The position numbers and the translations under genes were made by a program. From contig OY978530.1 of assembly GCA_963854835.1 (NCBI GenBank), forward strand, positions 11,203,872 to 11,267,871: 64,000 bases of DNA, read 5' to 3'. Below are positions 49,395 to 61,431 of this stretch, in pieces. The notes beneath the pieces were generated by a model that was given only the letters and a program-made list of their open reading frames with translations, did not search any database and was not told where the DNA came from. Numbering within the stretch: the stretch's first letter is position 1; each line of letters starts with the position of its first letter. The stretch comes from Megamerina dolium (taxonomy: Eukaryota; Arthropoda; Insecta; Diptera; Megamerinidae).

Positions 49395-50486
49395 ACAGTG
49401 CAATCCGGTTATAATGGACTCAACGGGACCATGTCAAATTGTCCATTATAACCGAGTGTCCATCTAATCAGAATATAAAATTTTTAACTCAAAAAGTAAA
49501 TTCAATGTGTTTTATTTATTAAATCAATAAAGTTTATGCATAAAAATACAAAATTAAGAAAATAATGAGTTTAATTAAGTCTTTTGAAAAAAGTCAGTGA
49601 TTATCTTTTAGGTGAATGCCTTATTGGAAAAATCTTTTTGTAGTGTGATTTCGACTTTATTGAGCAAATTGATTGCATCTGAACTATTCTCTTTTTGTTG
49701 AAAATATAGCTTCAGTTTCTTAAAACAATTCATAGCGTCTTCTATTTTTATTATAGTTTCGGGCTGTGCTAAATCTTCATCACCGGAGTCTTCTTTAAGC
49801 AGCTCGTGCAGAAAGTCTTGAATTAAGTCATTGTCTGAGTGTTCTTCTGTGGCTATAATATTCTCGTCAATCCTTGAATATTCATCAAACTTGCTTAAAA
49901 CCATTACGTTATTTATTTCGACAAGTTTGCTTAAAGGTTCATCGTCCTCCGGGTCGAAATTTAATCCATCAGGAATGTCTTTTACCAGACCAGCATGTCG
50001 AAAACAGTTTCTTATGGTTTCCTTAGAGACACTTTCCCATGCAACACTTAACATATTGACAGCATCTAAAAGACTCACAGCTTTTGTCGGGTTTGCTTCT
50101 TCAGGAAGGTCCATAATTTTCATCAGAAGCTGCTTTCTATAAGATTGTTTCAAGCTATTAATGACACCTTGATCCATAGGCTGAAGAACCGATGTAGTAT
50201 TAGGCGGAAGAAAATGTAGTTTAATGTTGTGAAGATGAACTTGAGGATGAGCAGGGCAATTATCTATTAATTGCAAAATTTTAGTCTTGGCTTTTATAAG
50301 TTCACAATGAAAGCTTCGGTTATAATGGACAAAATCCGATTTTATTGTCTATTATAACCGGAGTCCATTATAACCGAGTCTATTTTAACCGAGTTTTTTA
50401 CATATGTTTGAACTGGGACTTGACAAAGTGGTACATAATAACAGAGTTTCCATCTTAAGCGAGTCCATTATAAATGGATTACACTG
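49395..50486 (-). mobile_element. Tigger/pogo-family element nested in the mariner
   Basis: Inverted ends CAGTGCAATCCGGTTATAAT and, on the right, the complement of CAGTGTAATCCATTTATAAT. TA flanks at 49393-49394 and 50487-50488. The motif TCCATTATAACCGAGT recurs near both ends (49441-49470 and 50340-50390), giving subterminal repeats. 1092 bp, internally deleted. Confidence 0.93.
49608..50276 (-). pseudogene. Tigger/pogo transposase, C-terminal part (DDE_1)
   Basis: 222 residues. It contains LIDNCPAHPQVHLHNIKLHF, carrying one catalytic Asp, and LPPNTTSVLQPMDQGVINSL with the final Asp, both typical of pogo/Tigger/CENP-B-like transposases. An acidic tail with EDSGDED follows. The frame is open a little further upstream (to about 50310), but the CENP-B-type DNA-binding domain and first catalytic Asp are deleted. 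Host CENP-B/jerky-like genes share this fold, but the terminal repeats show that this is a transposon. Confidence 0.88.
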
Positions 50487-50756
50487 TACATTTTTCCTCG
50501 TATAATTAGTTTCGTGCCAGAAAAAGAGCATATGCGGGAAGCTCAACTTTTTTGCTTCAATTTGAAGAGATTTGCTGCTGAGACTGGTTTCGGCGGTTGA
50601 AAGAAGGCCATTTTGACTTGGGTGACAAGAAGCTTGAAAATAGACCCAGAAAAGTTGAGGACCATGATTTGCAGGCTCTTTTGGATGAGGACGACACCCA
50701 ATCGCAAAAAATGCTTGCCGAACAGTTAGGTGTTACTCAACAAGCCATTTCCATAC

Positions 50757-51900
<1,144 letters not shown>

Positions 51901-52049
51901 TGAAATGTGTATCTCGTCTCTATGCACACTGCATAAGCTACTACTGCGTTTGATACGAATGGAATAGTGGGTGTCTAAGCTAAAAAACTTAGTGAAAATT
52001 ACAATGCACAAATGCAGAATATAATGTTAATAATTGGTATTAATTCCTA

Positions 52050-52370
52050 AGCCGGTTTAGTGGACGTCCATTCGATAATTGACGAATATCCGTCTTGATG
52101 TTTACCGTCTTCGAAGAAGATTTCTGGCATGAGGGCTTGTAGGTATCTACAGTGCCACAACCATAACAAAATACGCGATGCGGCTGAGAACAGTCGTGCC
52201 ATCTGTGACCAATTTGATCACAATTCCTACACTTTAGCCGACTGGCTTCGATGACTTCAACATCGCTCTGCGGATCTTCGTTACTATGCTCGAGAGTGGG
52301 TGACTCTTCGTATTCATTAGCTTGAATTATGCAAGTCTCTAAAAACTTCTCATATTTCGTACCTCACGTC
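52050..52370 (-). pseudogene. gypsy-like gag nucleocapsid fragment
   Basis: The minus strand reads CRNCDQIGHRWHDC, a perfect zinc knuckle, then FCYGCGTVDTYKPSC with Tyr in place of His (52130-52250). It lies downstream of RT on this strand, so it belongs to a different copy than 52440-53715. Confidence 0.75.
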
Positions 52371-52439
52371 TCAACTTTGAGACATCACAAGGCAAGTTTG
52401 CTCTTTCATTATATACTGACTGTGCATCAATGTGAACTG

Positions 52440-53715
52440 CCATAAACCATCGTCAATACTGAAAGCTGTTTTATTTTTGTCCTCCTCCTATTTTTCCGTG
52501 ATATCATTTAGCTTACTGTAATCCACACAGAATCGAGTTCTGCCATCCTTCATCTTTACCAGCACAACTGGTGAACTCCATGACTCACTGATGGTTCAAT
52601 AACACCTTGTTTCTGCATATCGATATTCAGCTTAATGGCTTCATCTCTTTTGGCCAATGGAACTCGTCGTGGTGCTTGACGAATTGGTCTAGAGTCACCG
52701 GTGTCAATGTGATGTTTCACGATGGTTGCTCGTCCACCGGTTTTTGCATTTGAAGAAAAGATTGAACTGTACTTCTGCAATAGTTGTAAAGCCCTTTCTT
52801 CTTGCTGTTTGGTAAGCACATCTGCCCATTCTTCCATCTGCACTTTAAATTCCGCTTTAACAGTTCCTGATCATCCACTCTTCAGCGACGAATCCTTTTC
52901 GCAGTCTACTACGGCAGTTACTTCCTGGCAATGACCAATCACCATTCCTTTCTTCACAACTGTAAATATATAAGTTAGATTTAATGCGCACCGGTACCAT
53001 TCCATCTTCTTTAGGTTCCACTAACGTCTTACCAAGTATGATGTTTTTTTTATTCGTTATTTCTTTATCCGCTTCAACTACCCACAAATTGCCTCTCTCA
53101 TCATCCACATTCATCTTTGTCTAAATTACCGCTGATTTTGCAGAAACCTCTTGGTTCCATCATCGCTTTTTATTTCCACTACGCTTGTAAGCGATGTTTA
53201 AGGGTATTTAAATCTAACGTAAATCCATTATCAATCATAAAATCAACACCAATTATTGCGGCACCGATGGTGTCATGCCCCCACATGCAATTTCCAATAG
53301 ATTCGTTTCATTATCTTACCCAGAATTTATGCATTCTCACCTGTTGCTGTACGCAATTTTATTTTCATTAAAGGCTCAAACCTTTTACCAAATCGCTCTT
53401 GATTATAGAAGGTGATGCACCAGTATCCAGGGTTAACATACACTCCATATTGTCCAGTTTTCCTTCAATAGCCAAGATGTGCGTGACGCAAATGAAGCGT
53501 CCATTTATTTTTAGTTAATTGAGTTCGTGCTCTAATTTGTTGAACTTATCTTCAAGATCACCTACATATTCCTTCAGATCAGTGACTTTTTCATTATTGG
53601 CACCAGAAACTTCATCTACATGTTCTTTCTGCAGTTTCCTCATTATAAGCCCCAAAGCCTATCTTGCTCTCTTCCTCAGCGTGCACAGCTGCATGTATTT
53701 CGTCGAATTCATGTT
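52440..53715 (-). pseudogene. Ty3/gypsy gag tail-protease-RT start
   Basis: Minus strand from right to left. Coiled-coil gag tail (KVTDLKEYVGDLEDKFNKLE, ending at a stop near 53517). Protease with MLTLDTGASPSIIKSDLV near 53385-53445 and AAIIGVDFMIDNGFTLDLN near 53195-53260. Spacer IILGKTLVEPKEDGMVPVRI (52980-53040). RT start HHIDTGDSRPIRQAPRRVPL and KLNIDMQKQGVIEPS (52590-52720), fading near 52440 in the KLND-like stretch. A few frameshifts; the protease DTGA is intact. Confidence 0.85.
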
Positions 53716-53719
53716 CTTT

Positions 53720-54541
53720 TAATAATAACTATACATTCATATCGACTTTTGCTGATGATACGGCAAAATTGTGCTCTCGCTCTAACCCCATAGAAGCTAC
53801 TAAACTCCTGCAGACTCATGTCGATTCTCTCGAAATCTGGCTAGCAAAATGGCTAGCAAAAAGTCAATGAATCAAAGAGCATACATGTAACCTTCACGCT
53901 AAGGCTAGATACAAGTCCCCCACTTAAAATTAATGGCCAATCAGTTCCACAATGTTGAATGAACGCTGACCTGGAAAAATCACATAGAGGCAAAGAAAAC
54001 TCAGATCAAGCTTAAAATGAATCAGTTATGGTGGCTGTTATACAAAAGATCAAAGTTTAATCTCGAATACAAAGTGCTATTATATAAAGCAATCCTGAAG
54101 CCAATCTGGACTTATGGTATTCAGTTTTGGGGCACCCCATCTCCCTTAAATATCGAAAAATTGTAGCGAATACAATCCAAGTGTCTGCGAATTATTGTAA
54201 ACGCGCCTTGGTATATGAGGAACGTTAACATCCATCGAGATTTAAATGTACCCACAATTTCTGAAGAAGTTGCAAGGTCCTGCAGAAGCTACATTCAAAA
54301 ATTACACAATCATATGAATCCCCTTGCTAGGCAATTGTTGCTGAGCACAGGGCATCGTCGATTAAAAAGAAGAGACACACTGAATAAGCTGTGAAATTGC
54401 TATACCTCGCGACTCAACAAATTGTGATGGAACGTAGGGAATATCACATAATTTTAGTTAGTTTGTAAGATTTGAATACTTATTGTTAGTTTCTAGGTAT
54501 TTTAGAAAGATTCAATAAATGTTTAGTATTTAAAAATAAAA
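53720..54541 (+). pseudogene. Jockey-clade RT 3' part with poly(A)-like end
   Basis: The plus strand reads STFADDTAKLCSRSN, whose FADD is the RT catalytic box (53742-53790). Then LQTHVDSLEIWLAKW, KPIWTYGIQFWGTPSPLNIE (54100-54160), IVNAPWYMRNVNIHRDLNVP (54195-54255) and RRLKRRDTLNKL to a stop near 54392. The 3' untranslated stretch contains AATAAA (54516) and ends A-rich at 54541. A 12-bp tandem duplication (TGGCTAGCAAAA) breaks the frame near 53850. 5' truncated. Confidence 0.85.
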
Positions 54542-54567
54542 TGTTATTTTACATTAATACCCAACTC

Positions 54568-54610
54568 CTGGTGAAGCTAAGACAAGCCATGAATGTCTTA
54601 GCTTCACCAG
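54568..54610. repeat. 17-bp perfect hairpin at gypsy gag / Jockey junction
   Basis: Arms 54568-54584 and 54594-54610, loop AGCCATGAA. Confidence 0.92.
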
Positions 54611-54695
54611 CAGTTCCGCTTTTGCACCTGGTGACGATAGATTCATCTCTATCAAAGCTTTTTAAGCTGGTCCACTTTCAGTTGGTCAATTTTCA
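54595..54695 (-). pseudogene. gypsy gag N-terminus (SAP-like)
   Basis: From ATG at about 54692: MVKIDQLKVDQLKKL, then shifted LLIEMNLSSPGAKAELLVKL, a SAP-like N-terminal segment. Cut off after about 35 residues at the hairpin. Confidence 0.5.
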
Positions 54696-54952
54696 CCATC
54701 TTAACAGAATCCCATTTTTTCCACCAATTGTTACGTTTTTATTATTAACGTAATTTTTGCATATGGAATTTGGTTTTTGCATTTGTTGTAGTTAGTAGTA
54801 TGTACTATCTTCAGCCTGCAAGTTAAATGTATTAATATTTTGTACTTTTATGCATATTCTGTATTATTCTAATTTTTCTTTATTTATCTTACCTCATCTT
54901 TATTATTTTTTTGTATTATCTTAATGTACGGTGTTTGATTTGAAAAGTCGTT
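54696..54952 (-). repeat. Probable gypsy LTR and leader
   Basis: Lies between the pol C-terminus on the right and a gag start on the left, both on the minus strand, as expected for an LTR. The minus-strand end is near GTAACAATTGGTGGAAAA (54720-54737). Limits uncertain; no second copy seen. Confidence 0.4.
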
Positions 54953-57900
54953 GTTACTGGACTATTTATATTTACTATTTCTTAGGGTCCAGTCCAATTG
55001 GGCCTACATTTATTTTTCCTTGTTTGATTTTTTAATAAAACCTTATCTCCTATTTTGGAAGTTATCAGGTGGATGCCCTTGTCATACTGTTTTTTGGCGG
55101 TTTCCTTTGATTTTTCCTGATTTTCCTTTTCTAGTTCATAGTTTATTTTAATACCTTGTTTTGGTCCTCTGCATTGTACAGCGGTGTTCTTTTAGATTTC
55201 AAATTTGTTGGCATATCGGTATTAAACCCAAATAATATATTGAAAGGTATTCGTTTTGTTGTCGTATGTACTGTATTGTTGTGAACATGTATTGCTGATC
55301 CTAACCACTGGTCCCAATTTGAGCCATCTCCTTTGGCATAACTTCTAAGGCTTCTTTCTAGCAAACCGTTTGCTTGTGGATGATACAGCGGTATATTAAC
55401 TTTTTTAACACCTATGTCTGAGAATAATTTTGTTATAAAATTTGTACCATTATCAGCAACTAAAATTTTCGGTATGTTGTAATGTTCAATTAATTTACTG
55501 TAAAACGCCTTTGCTACCCCACTAGACAATGCATTAGGAATACCTTGACAAAAAATTTTTTGAGAATACATCTTGGAAAGTAAGAATGTACTTATATCCC
55601 AATGTGTTTTCTGAAAGAATTCCTACCACGGTCTTATAAATCTTTTCGAATGATCTTGATGATGTGTCTCTCAATATAATTGGCATTTTGTTATGCTTTG
55701 AGCTTTTCTTAATTTATCATTTTTTTTAATTTTTGACATAATTTTTAATTTGGTTACTCATAACTTTTCATCTATATTATCTTCTACTCCTGAAATAGTT
55801 TTTCAGTGCAATCCGATGTCTTCCTAAGGGTGATTCGGAGAAATTGCGTAGTACCACCATTATGTCATTTTCTTCGGTGTGTAGCTCAAAATTCTGGTTT
55901 TCTGCTTCTTTATCCAGATCATGTTCGCCATCGAAATTTTTATTCAGGTTCTTCTATATTTTCGCCTTAAACGTTTTTCCTTGCCATAGAACGAGGCTTA
56001 ACCACACCTGGCTAAGCTGGCTTCCAGGTTCGGGCTGTGGTACTCTGCTAAGGCATTTGCATTTAAATTCTTTTACCTGGCTTATAAATTATATCAAGAT
56101 TAAATTTGGATAGTTTATGCCTGGAACGTACCAAACGTGATGTCTGCTCTTTTAGGTTTGCGTTTCCTTATAATGGCTGATGATCAGTGTAAATTTTAAT
56201 CACCATTACAGCCCATACAATGCCGAGGATTTCGTCTTCAATAGTGGAATACCTTTTCTGAGTATAATTAAATGACCTGTTTGTATGGCTATTGGTCTCC
56301 ATCTTTTCCAATTTTTCCATGCGATATAGAGAAAATCGCTTGTTTTAAATCTTCGAAAGCTTTCTGACATTTCTTCTGTGTGTTCAAATTTCGCTTCTTT
56401 TCGTAGTTTGGTAATTGGCAGCGCCATGCTCGCTATAATCTTAACAAATTTTCGGTAATAATTTCCTAAACCTAAAAATATCCGAAAAGTAGCGAATGCC
56501 ATTTGGGTTGTAGTATCAACCCAAATGGCATTCGGTTAAATTCATAATGCCCGACACCTGAACTAAAAGCGGTTTTTTCTCTGTCTGTTTCTTTCATTTA
56601 TACGTGGTGATACCCACCGGCCAGATCAAGCGTTCTGAAATATTTACTATGACCGAGAGTTCCAAGGAGAAGAGCTGGTAATAATTATTTCCTCTTACAG
56701 CATTCTGTCTATCTGCCTATTGATTCCTTATTCATGTACTCCTGGTAGCCTGAGCTGTCTTTAATTGATTGGCGCGTGGTCTGCCTTTATTGGTAGTGTG
56801 TGCTTTATATCAGTTGTACAAGACAATATCTCGCCTTCTAAGAAAACTAAATCGTGGAATGACTTAAATATGTCTTCTATGGATCCTTTTTCCTAAATGT
56901 TGAAGTTTGGGTGTAGCTTAATCGTTTCTAATATTTTGGTAAAACTTTCGTGCTGGTGGTCAGTTTCTATAACCCTATTTATTTGTATGCTATATCGTAT
57001 TTTACGTGTTCCAAATTATTAAATTTAATTAGATTTATTTTGAACTCATTATCTACATTAAAAGAATCTGTATTCGTGTTAAGCATTGGGATATACATTG
57101 TGTTGTCCATTAATTACACTGTCCAATGTCTTACTTAAATATATTCCAAGAGATACTTCCTGTTTATCTACCATGACTGTTTCAAAACTTGTATTTACTA
57201 TAATGGGGACTACGTTCATTATTCTCCTAGGTACTACAACGATTCGTTCAGTGATTTGAGAGGAAAAGCCCTCAAATGCTATTTTCGCTCAGCGAAGAAA
57301 ATCAGCTTTCCTTTCATAGTAGTGAGTACCGAACAGGTCCATAAATTGTTTCTTCCTAGGATACAATCTATATTAAATGTAACTCCAATTAAAATCTTTA
57401 GTCCTTTAGTCCTTTACCGATGATTTTATTAAACTGATATCTGACCCATAGTCTACTAGTAAAATGAGTTTTCCACTCATTACGTCAGAGATTCCTAACG
57501 GTAGCCATGTTTGCTATTGCTGAATTGGAAAGATAGATCAGCAAATCCTCCGGACGCCTGACTACCTACTTTCACCATCTTACTATCTGATGTGGAGGGT
57601 GTGTCAACAATCTTTAAATACGGCCCCACCTGAACCTCCCGTCGTTTCCCTGAGTTGTTTTCAATTCTTTCCGTTTATAACAGTTGGCAATCTTGTGTCC
57701 TGGCTTCTTGCAAAAGAAACATTCGATTTCGGACTAACTTCTACCTTTGCTCTCTTGGGCTCTCTGTGTTTGATTACCTTTTCCTTTTGACTTACGGTAA
57801 GCGATGTGCACGACGAATTGAACTTGGCATTTTTTTCTTTTGATACATTCGTTTTTGGTGTGCCTCTTTTTCTCGCAGAATTTACTTTTACTTATTTCAC

Positions 57901-57990
57901 TAATACTGGAGGGCTTCGTAAGGTTTACAGTATTTTCCTATTCTTTTTTAACTGTTCACTGACAAGTCGCACCTCGCTACTTCTTCAGTA
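54953..57990 (-). pseudogene. Ty3/gypsy element, gag to integrase
   Basis: Minus strand in full order from right to left. Nucleocapsid knuckle CFFCKKPGHKIANC near 57680-57725. Protease LILLVDYGSDISLIK near 57425-57470 (DTG changed to DYG). RT pieces VGITT..REKTAFSSGVGHY and EFNRMPFG near 56525-56620. Then a deletion with hairpin, RT tail FLGLGNYYRKFVKII (56430-56475), RNase H pieces near 56000-56200 and integrase at 55143-55620 (AFYSKLIEHYNIPKILVADN, YHPQANGLLERS, FNILFGFNTDMPT) with both later catalytic residues. The integrase tail (GHPPDN/IHLITSKIGDKVLLKN) lies near 55020-55080. The YLDD RT box lies in the deleted part. Confidence 0.87.
56493..56534. repeat. 17-bp perfect hairpin at the gypsy RT deletion
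   Basis: Arms 56493-56509 and 56518-56534, loop GTAGTATC. The right arm is native RT coding (RMPFGL on the minus strand); the left arm is its inverted copy. Confidence 0.95.
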
Positions 57991-58435
57991 AGGTAACACC
58001 TTATATGCATTTTTTCCTAAATCTATATGCATATAAATCTACCCACATATCAGCCTTCAATCCACGATGCACAATCGATCCACACTTTTGTAGATCCACT
58101 TTTCAAGGTTCTCACATATGAGTAGTCCACGTGACTTTAGTTTTTATGGTATGCCTAAGCATTGCTTACGTAAGTGCAGAACTACGCATTGTATGGGAAA
58201 ATGCTTTATCAGCTATTTCATATTAAACCCAACTCAGTTGCCTCAATGTTCCAGCATTCCACAATTATAAGAAATATTGGTATGGATAAATATGTATTTC
58301 ACTGCAGGATTGTTGACATTTTTAAAAATATAGTTTTTCGATATTGAAAAATCGGCGAAATTGAAAAATCGTCGTATCAATAATATCGTAAAAAACATTT
58401 TAAATTTCAAAGCCACATTAAGGATTTTTGTTCAA
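57991..58435. other. AT-rich flank, no gene seen
   Basis: Target region of the RTE insertion. No motif recognised. Confidence 0.5.
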
Positions 58436-58448
58436 TAGTAGTTGAAAG

Positions 58449-60051
58449 TGGAGGAGAATGCCCGATAACCCCAATTACAGATGATGGTGTTGATGTTCCA
58501 CCACCCGACTATGACGAGGTTGAAACGGCCATTTTAAGGCTGAAGAACAACAAAGCTGCAGGTGCTGATGGCCTGCCTGCCGAGTTGTTTAAGACCGGAG
58601 GCGATGAGCTGCTCACCCGCATGCACCAGCTCATAAGCAGAATATGGTCGGATGAAAGCATGCCTGATGATTGGAGGCTCAGTGTTCTCTGTCCTGTGCA
58701 TAAAAAAGGAGACCCCACAATTTGCGCCAACTACCGTGGAATAAGTCTCCTGAGCATCGCGTACAAGGTTCTATCGAGCGTACTCTGTGAAAGATTGAAG
58801 CCTATGCTCAGCAACCTGATTGGACCTTATCAGTGTGGCTTCAGACCTGGTAAATCCACCATCGACCAGATTTTCACACTGCGCCAAATCCTGGAGAAGA
58901 CCCAAGAAAAACAGATCGACACACACCACCTATTTGTTGATTATAAAGCCGCTTTCGACAGTCCGGTAAGGGATTACCTCTACGCAACAATGTCTGAGTT
59001 CGGTATTCCTGCAAAGCTCATTCGACTTTGTAGAATGACACTGCATAACTCCCGTTGTGCAGTGAAAATTGGGAAGGACCTCTCCGCACCGTTTAATACC
59101 GAACGGGATTTCAGACAAGGTGATTCGTTATCGTGCGACTTCTTCAATCTTATTATGGAGAAAATAATACGAGCTGCTGATCTACGACATAATGGCACTA
59201 TCTTCAACAAAAGTGTCATGCTGTTAGCGTATGCCGACGATATTGACATAATCGGCATGAACACGCGAGCAGTCAGTGCAGCATTCTCAGAGTTGGAAAG
59301 AGAGTCGCGTCGGATGGGTCTCACGGTGAACGAGGGCAAGACGAAGTATCTAGTGTCAACAAACAAAGAGTCCCGGCGTCTTGGACAGCACGTCACTGTT
59401 GACAACTACGCTTTTGAAGTAGTAAGGGACTTTGTCTATCTTGGAACCAGCATTAACAGCAGTAATGACGTCAGCTTGGAGATCATGCGTAGGATAACTC
59501 TTGCTAACAGGTGTTACTTTGGGCTGAGTAAGCAATTGAGAAGTCGAGCCCTCTCTCGAAGAACGAAAACTACACTCTACAAGTCTCTCATCATGCCTGT
59601 CCTAACATATGGCGCTGAAGCCTGGACAATTTCCACCTCGGATGAGCGAATACTTGGAGTTTTCGAGAGAAAAGTCCTACGCAAGATCTTTGGACCTATT
59701 TGCGTTGGTGGCGAGTACCGAATAAGGTACAACCATGAGCTGTACGAGCTGTATGCCGATATTGACATAGTAAAGCGCATCAAAATCCAGCGGCTGCGCT
59801 GGCTAGGTCATGTCGAGCGAATGGAAGAACACGCTCCAGCTAAGAAGGTGTTATATTCGGAACCCGCTGGAGGACGACGCAAAAGAGGAAGACCAAACCT
59901 CCGGTGGAAAGACCAAGTACTGGAGAACCTGACGGCGCTTGGAATTTCTAACTGGCGCCAGCTAGCGAAGAACAGAGATGGCTGGCGAAGCATGTTATTT
60001 TCGGCCTAAATCGATATTCGGTTGTTATGGCCACATAAGTAAGTAAGTAAG
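58449..60051 (+). mobile_element. 5'-truncated RTE retrotransposon, recent
   Basis: Flanked by the perfect 13-bp duplication TAGTAGTTGAAAG at 58436-58448 and 60052-60064. The 3' end carries tandem TAAG units (60034-60051), as in RTE elements, which end in short repeats, not poly(A). 1603 bp. Related pieces are at 4425-4790, 23813-24220, 24769-25486 and 37053-37700. Confidence 0.95.
58450..60009 (+). CDS. RTE reverse transcriptase, open but lacking its N-terminal endonuclease
   Basis: Open through 519 codons to the TAA at 60007-60009, with no start of its own (the first ATG, at 58585, is internal). RT motifs in order: ILRLKNNKAAGADGLPAELF, DDWRLSVLCPVHKKGD, NYRGISLLSIAYKVLSSVLC, QCGFRPGKSTIDQIFTLRQI, HHLFVDYKAAFDS (catalytic Asp), RQGDSLSCDFFNLIMEKI, and LAYADDIDIIG with an intact YADD. 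Then GLTVNEGKTKYL, LTYGAEAWTI and the thumb/C-terminal LRWLGHVERMEEHAPAKKV and GRRKRGRPNLRWKDQV, characteristic of RTE-type proteins. The element would copy its RNA into DNA at a nick. It cannot do so alone without the endonuclease. Confidence 0.93.
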   Translation, partial: GGECPITPITDDGVDVPPPDYDEVETAILRLKNNKAAGADGLPAELFKTGGDELLTRMHQLISRIWSDESMPDDWRLSVLCPVHKKGDPTICANYRGISLLSIAYKVLSSVLCERLKPMLSNLIGPYQCGFRPGKSTIDQIFTLRQILEKTQEKQIDTHHLFVDYKAAFDSPVRDYLYATMSEFGIPAKLIRLCRMTLHNSRCAVKIGKDLSAPFNTERDFRQGDSLSCDFFNLIMEKIIRAADLRHNGTIFNKSVMLLAYADDIDIIGMNTRAVSAAFSELERESRRMGLTVNEGKTKYLVSTNKESRRLGQHVTVDNYAFEVVRDFVYLGTSINSSNDVSLEIMRRITLANRCYFGLSKQLRSRALSRRTKTTLYKSLIMPVLTYGAEAWTISTSDERILGVFERKVLRKIFGPICVGGEYRIRYNHELYELYADIDIVKRIKIQRLRWLGHVERMEEHAPAKKVLYSEPAGGRRKRGRPNLRWKDQVLENLTALGISNWRQLAKNRDGWRSMLFSA

Positions 60052-60311
60052 TAGTAGTTGAAAGAAAAGAAGAATTTATTTATTTTTTATTTTATTGTAC
60101 ATTTTCCAAATATTTTCGCTTACCCTTTTTAAAAATGTTTTTTTACACTGTCATCCAGCAGCTTCCTTTTGGTATTTGTAATTAATTTTGCTTTTGCCGG
60201 AGCTGGATGGTACAACTAAATATTTAAGAGCTAGTTATGACAAATTTGCTTACAAATATTTTCTTTTTTTTGAATTTTTTTCAATAAATGAGAAGTTCCC
60301 AATTTTTGAAT

Positions 60312-61049
60312 TTAGATTGCCATGCCTAATGGAAGAATCAACATCCTTATGATTAAGGTCAGTAAGGTGTAATGCATGCCTGTGCGCCCTTTTTTGCTTG
60401 GTACTTCTGCTGCTGATTCAGTTGAGTGTGGGTCAACCGCCGGAAATAGCAAGTCAGTGGCAGTTTTGACGTACACAACACATACTATTTTATCCCCACC
60501 TTGATAAACTTTGGTTATACGATCTAACGGCCATTTAAGTGGTGTATTGCCATCTTTCAAAATAACTGTTTTTTCAACTTCAATATCCCGGTGTGCCTAC
60601 GTCCACTTATATCGCAGTTGTAGGCTTGATAAGTACTCTGAGCTCTATTTTTTCCAAAATTGTTATTTTACCTATGATACTTGTTAGTTCCGGCAATGAC
60701 TTTAGGGGCTCTCTAATAATGACATGTTTTGCGTTAGGACTTAAAGGTTATTTGGATTATTGGACATGGACGTGATTGATCTTGAATTCAATATTGCCTC
60801 AATCTCGTGAACAATAGTGTTCAATTCCTCGTAGTTTAAAGAAGTTGAGTCGACATTTCTGATAAGGAGATGCTCTGCAGATTTTACTGCAGCCTCTCAG
60901 AGTCCTCCAAAGTGTGAAGTCCGAGGAAGTATAAAATTTAATGCCATTACTTGCTGCATGTTTGACCAATATGTTTCTGAGCCTCTTCGAAATATAGTAT
61001 GTCCGCTGGCTTGGAAGCCAATTCTTTGCACCTACGAAATTCGTTTCAT
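60312..61049 (-). pseudogene. BEL/Pao integrase, C-terminal half
   Basis: Minus strand: NFVGAKNWLP near 61015-61040, SHFGGL then EAAVKSAEHLLIRNVDSTSL near 60840-60910, NYEELNTIVHEIEAILNSRS (60780-60840), and LKDGNTPLKWPLDRITKVYQ with VCVVYVKTATDLLFPAVDP (60420-60565). The last is the DUF5641-type tail of BEL integrase. One element continues across the SINE at 61063 and up to 64000. 60065-60311 shows no gene. Confidence 0.85.
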
Positions 61050-61062
61050 TATAGCAGAAGAG

Positions 61063-61418
61063 TGCCGTAGCTCAGTGGTTAGTGTGTTCGCCTTCTGATC
61101 TGTAGGTCGTGGTTCAATCCCCGGCTGATGCATAACAAATTTAATATCGATAAGATTTTTCTTTCGAATGGTACCCACCTGTCTGCAAGCAATTGGCAAT
61201 TCTTCCGACAGTAGCAACTTGCCATGAAAAAGCTTCTAAAAGAACTCTGTGACAAAGCTCAGAAAAAGTGATGTCACAAGTGTTCTGCCGTTCGGAACGG
61301 GCTAAAATAAGTAGGTCCATTCTAATACTGTCTAAATTTAAGACGCACAACAGTAATGGAAGAGAAGCTGGGCCAATGAGCCCTTTGGGGCTTTAAGTGC
61401 CACATATTTATTTTTTTT
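61063..61418 (+). repeat. tRNA-derived SINE, full length, with target duplication
   Basis: The head GTGCCGTAGCTCAGTGGTTA contains box A, and GGTCGTGGTTCAATCCCCGG contains box B, about 35 bp apart as in tRNA. A 280-bp body ends GGGGCTTTAAGTGCCACATA then a T-rich tail. Perfect 13-bp duplication TATAGCAGAAGAG on both sides (61050-61062, 61419-61431). Inserted in BEL integrase. Confidence 0.95.
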
Positions 61419-61431
61419 TATAGCAGAAGAG

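Noticed and set aside
49608..50276. Host CENP-B/jerky-like gene
   Set aside because: Lies between clear Tigger/pogo inverted repeats with TA duplication and lacks the DNA-binding domain.
61066..61130. Functional tRNA gene
   Set aside because: Good box A and B, but it is the head of a 356-bp repeat with target duplications; a SINE.
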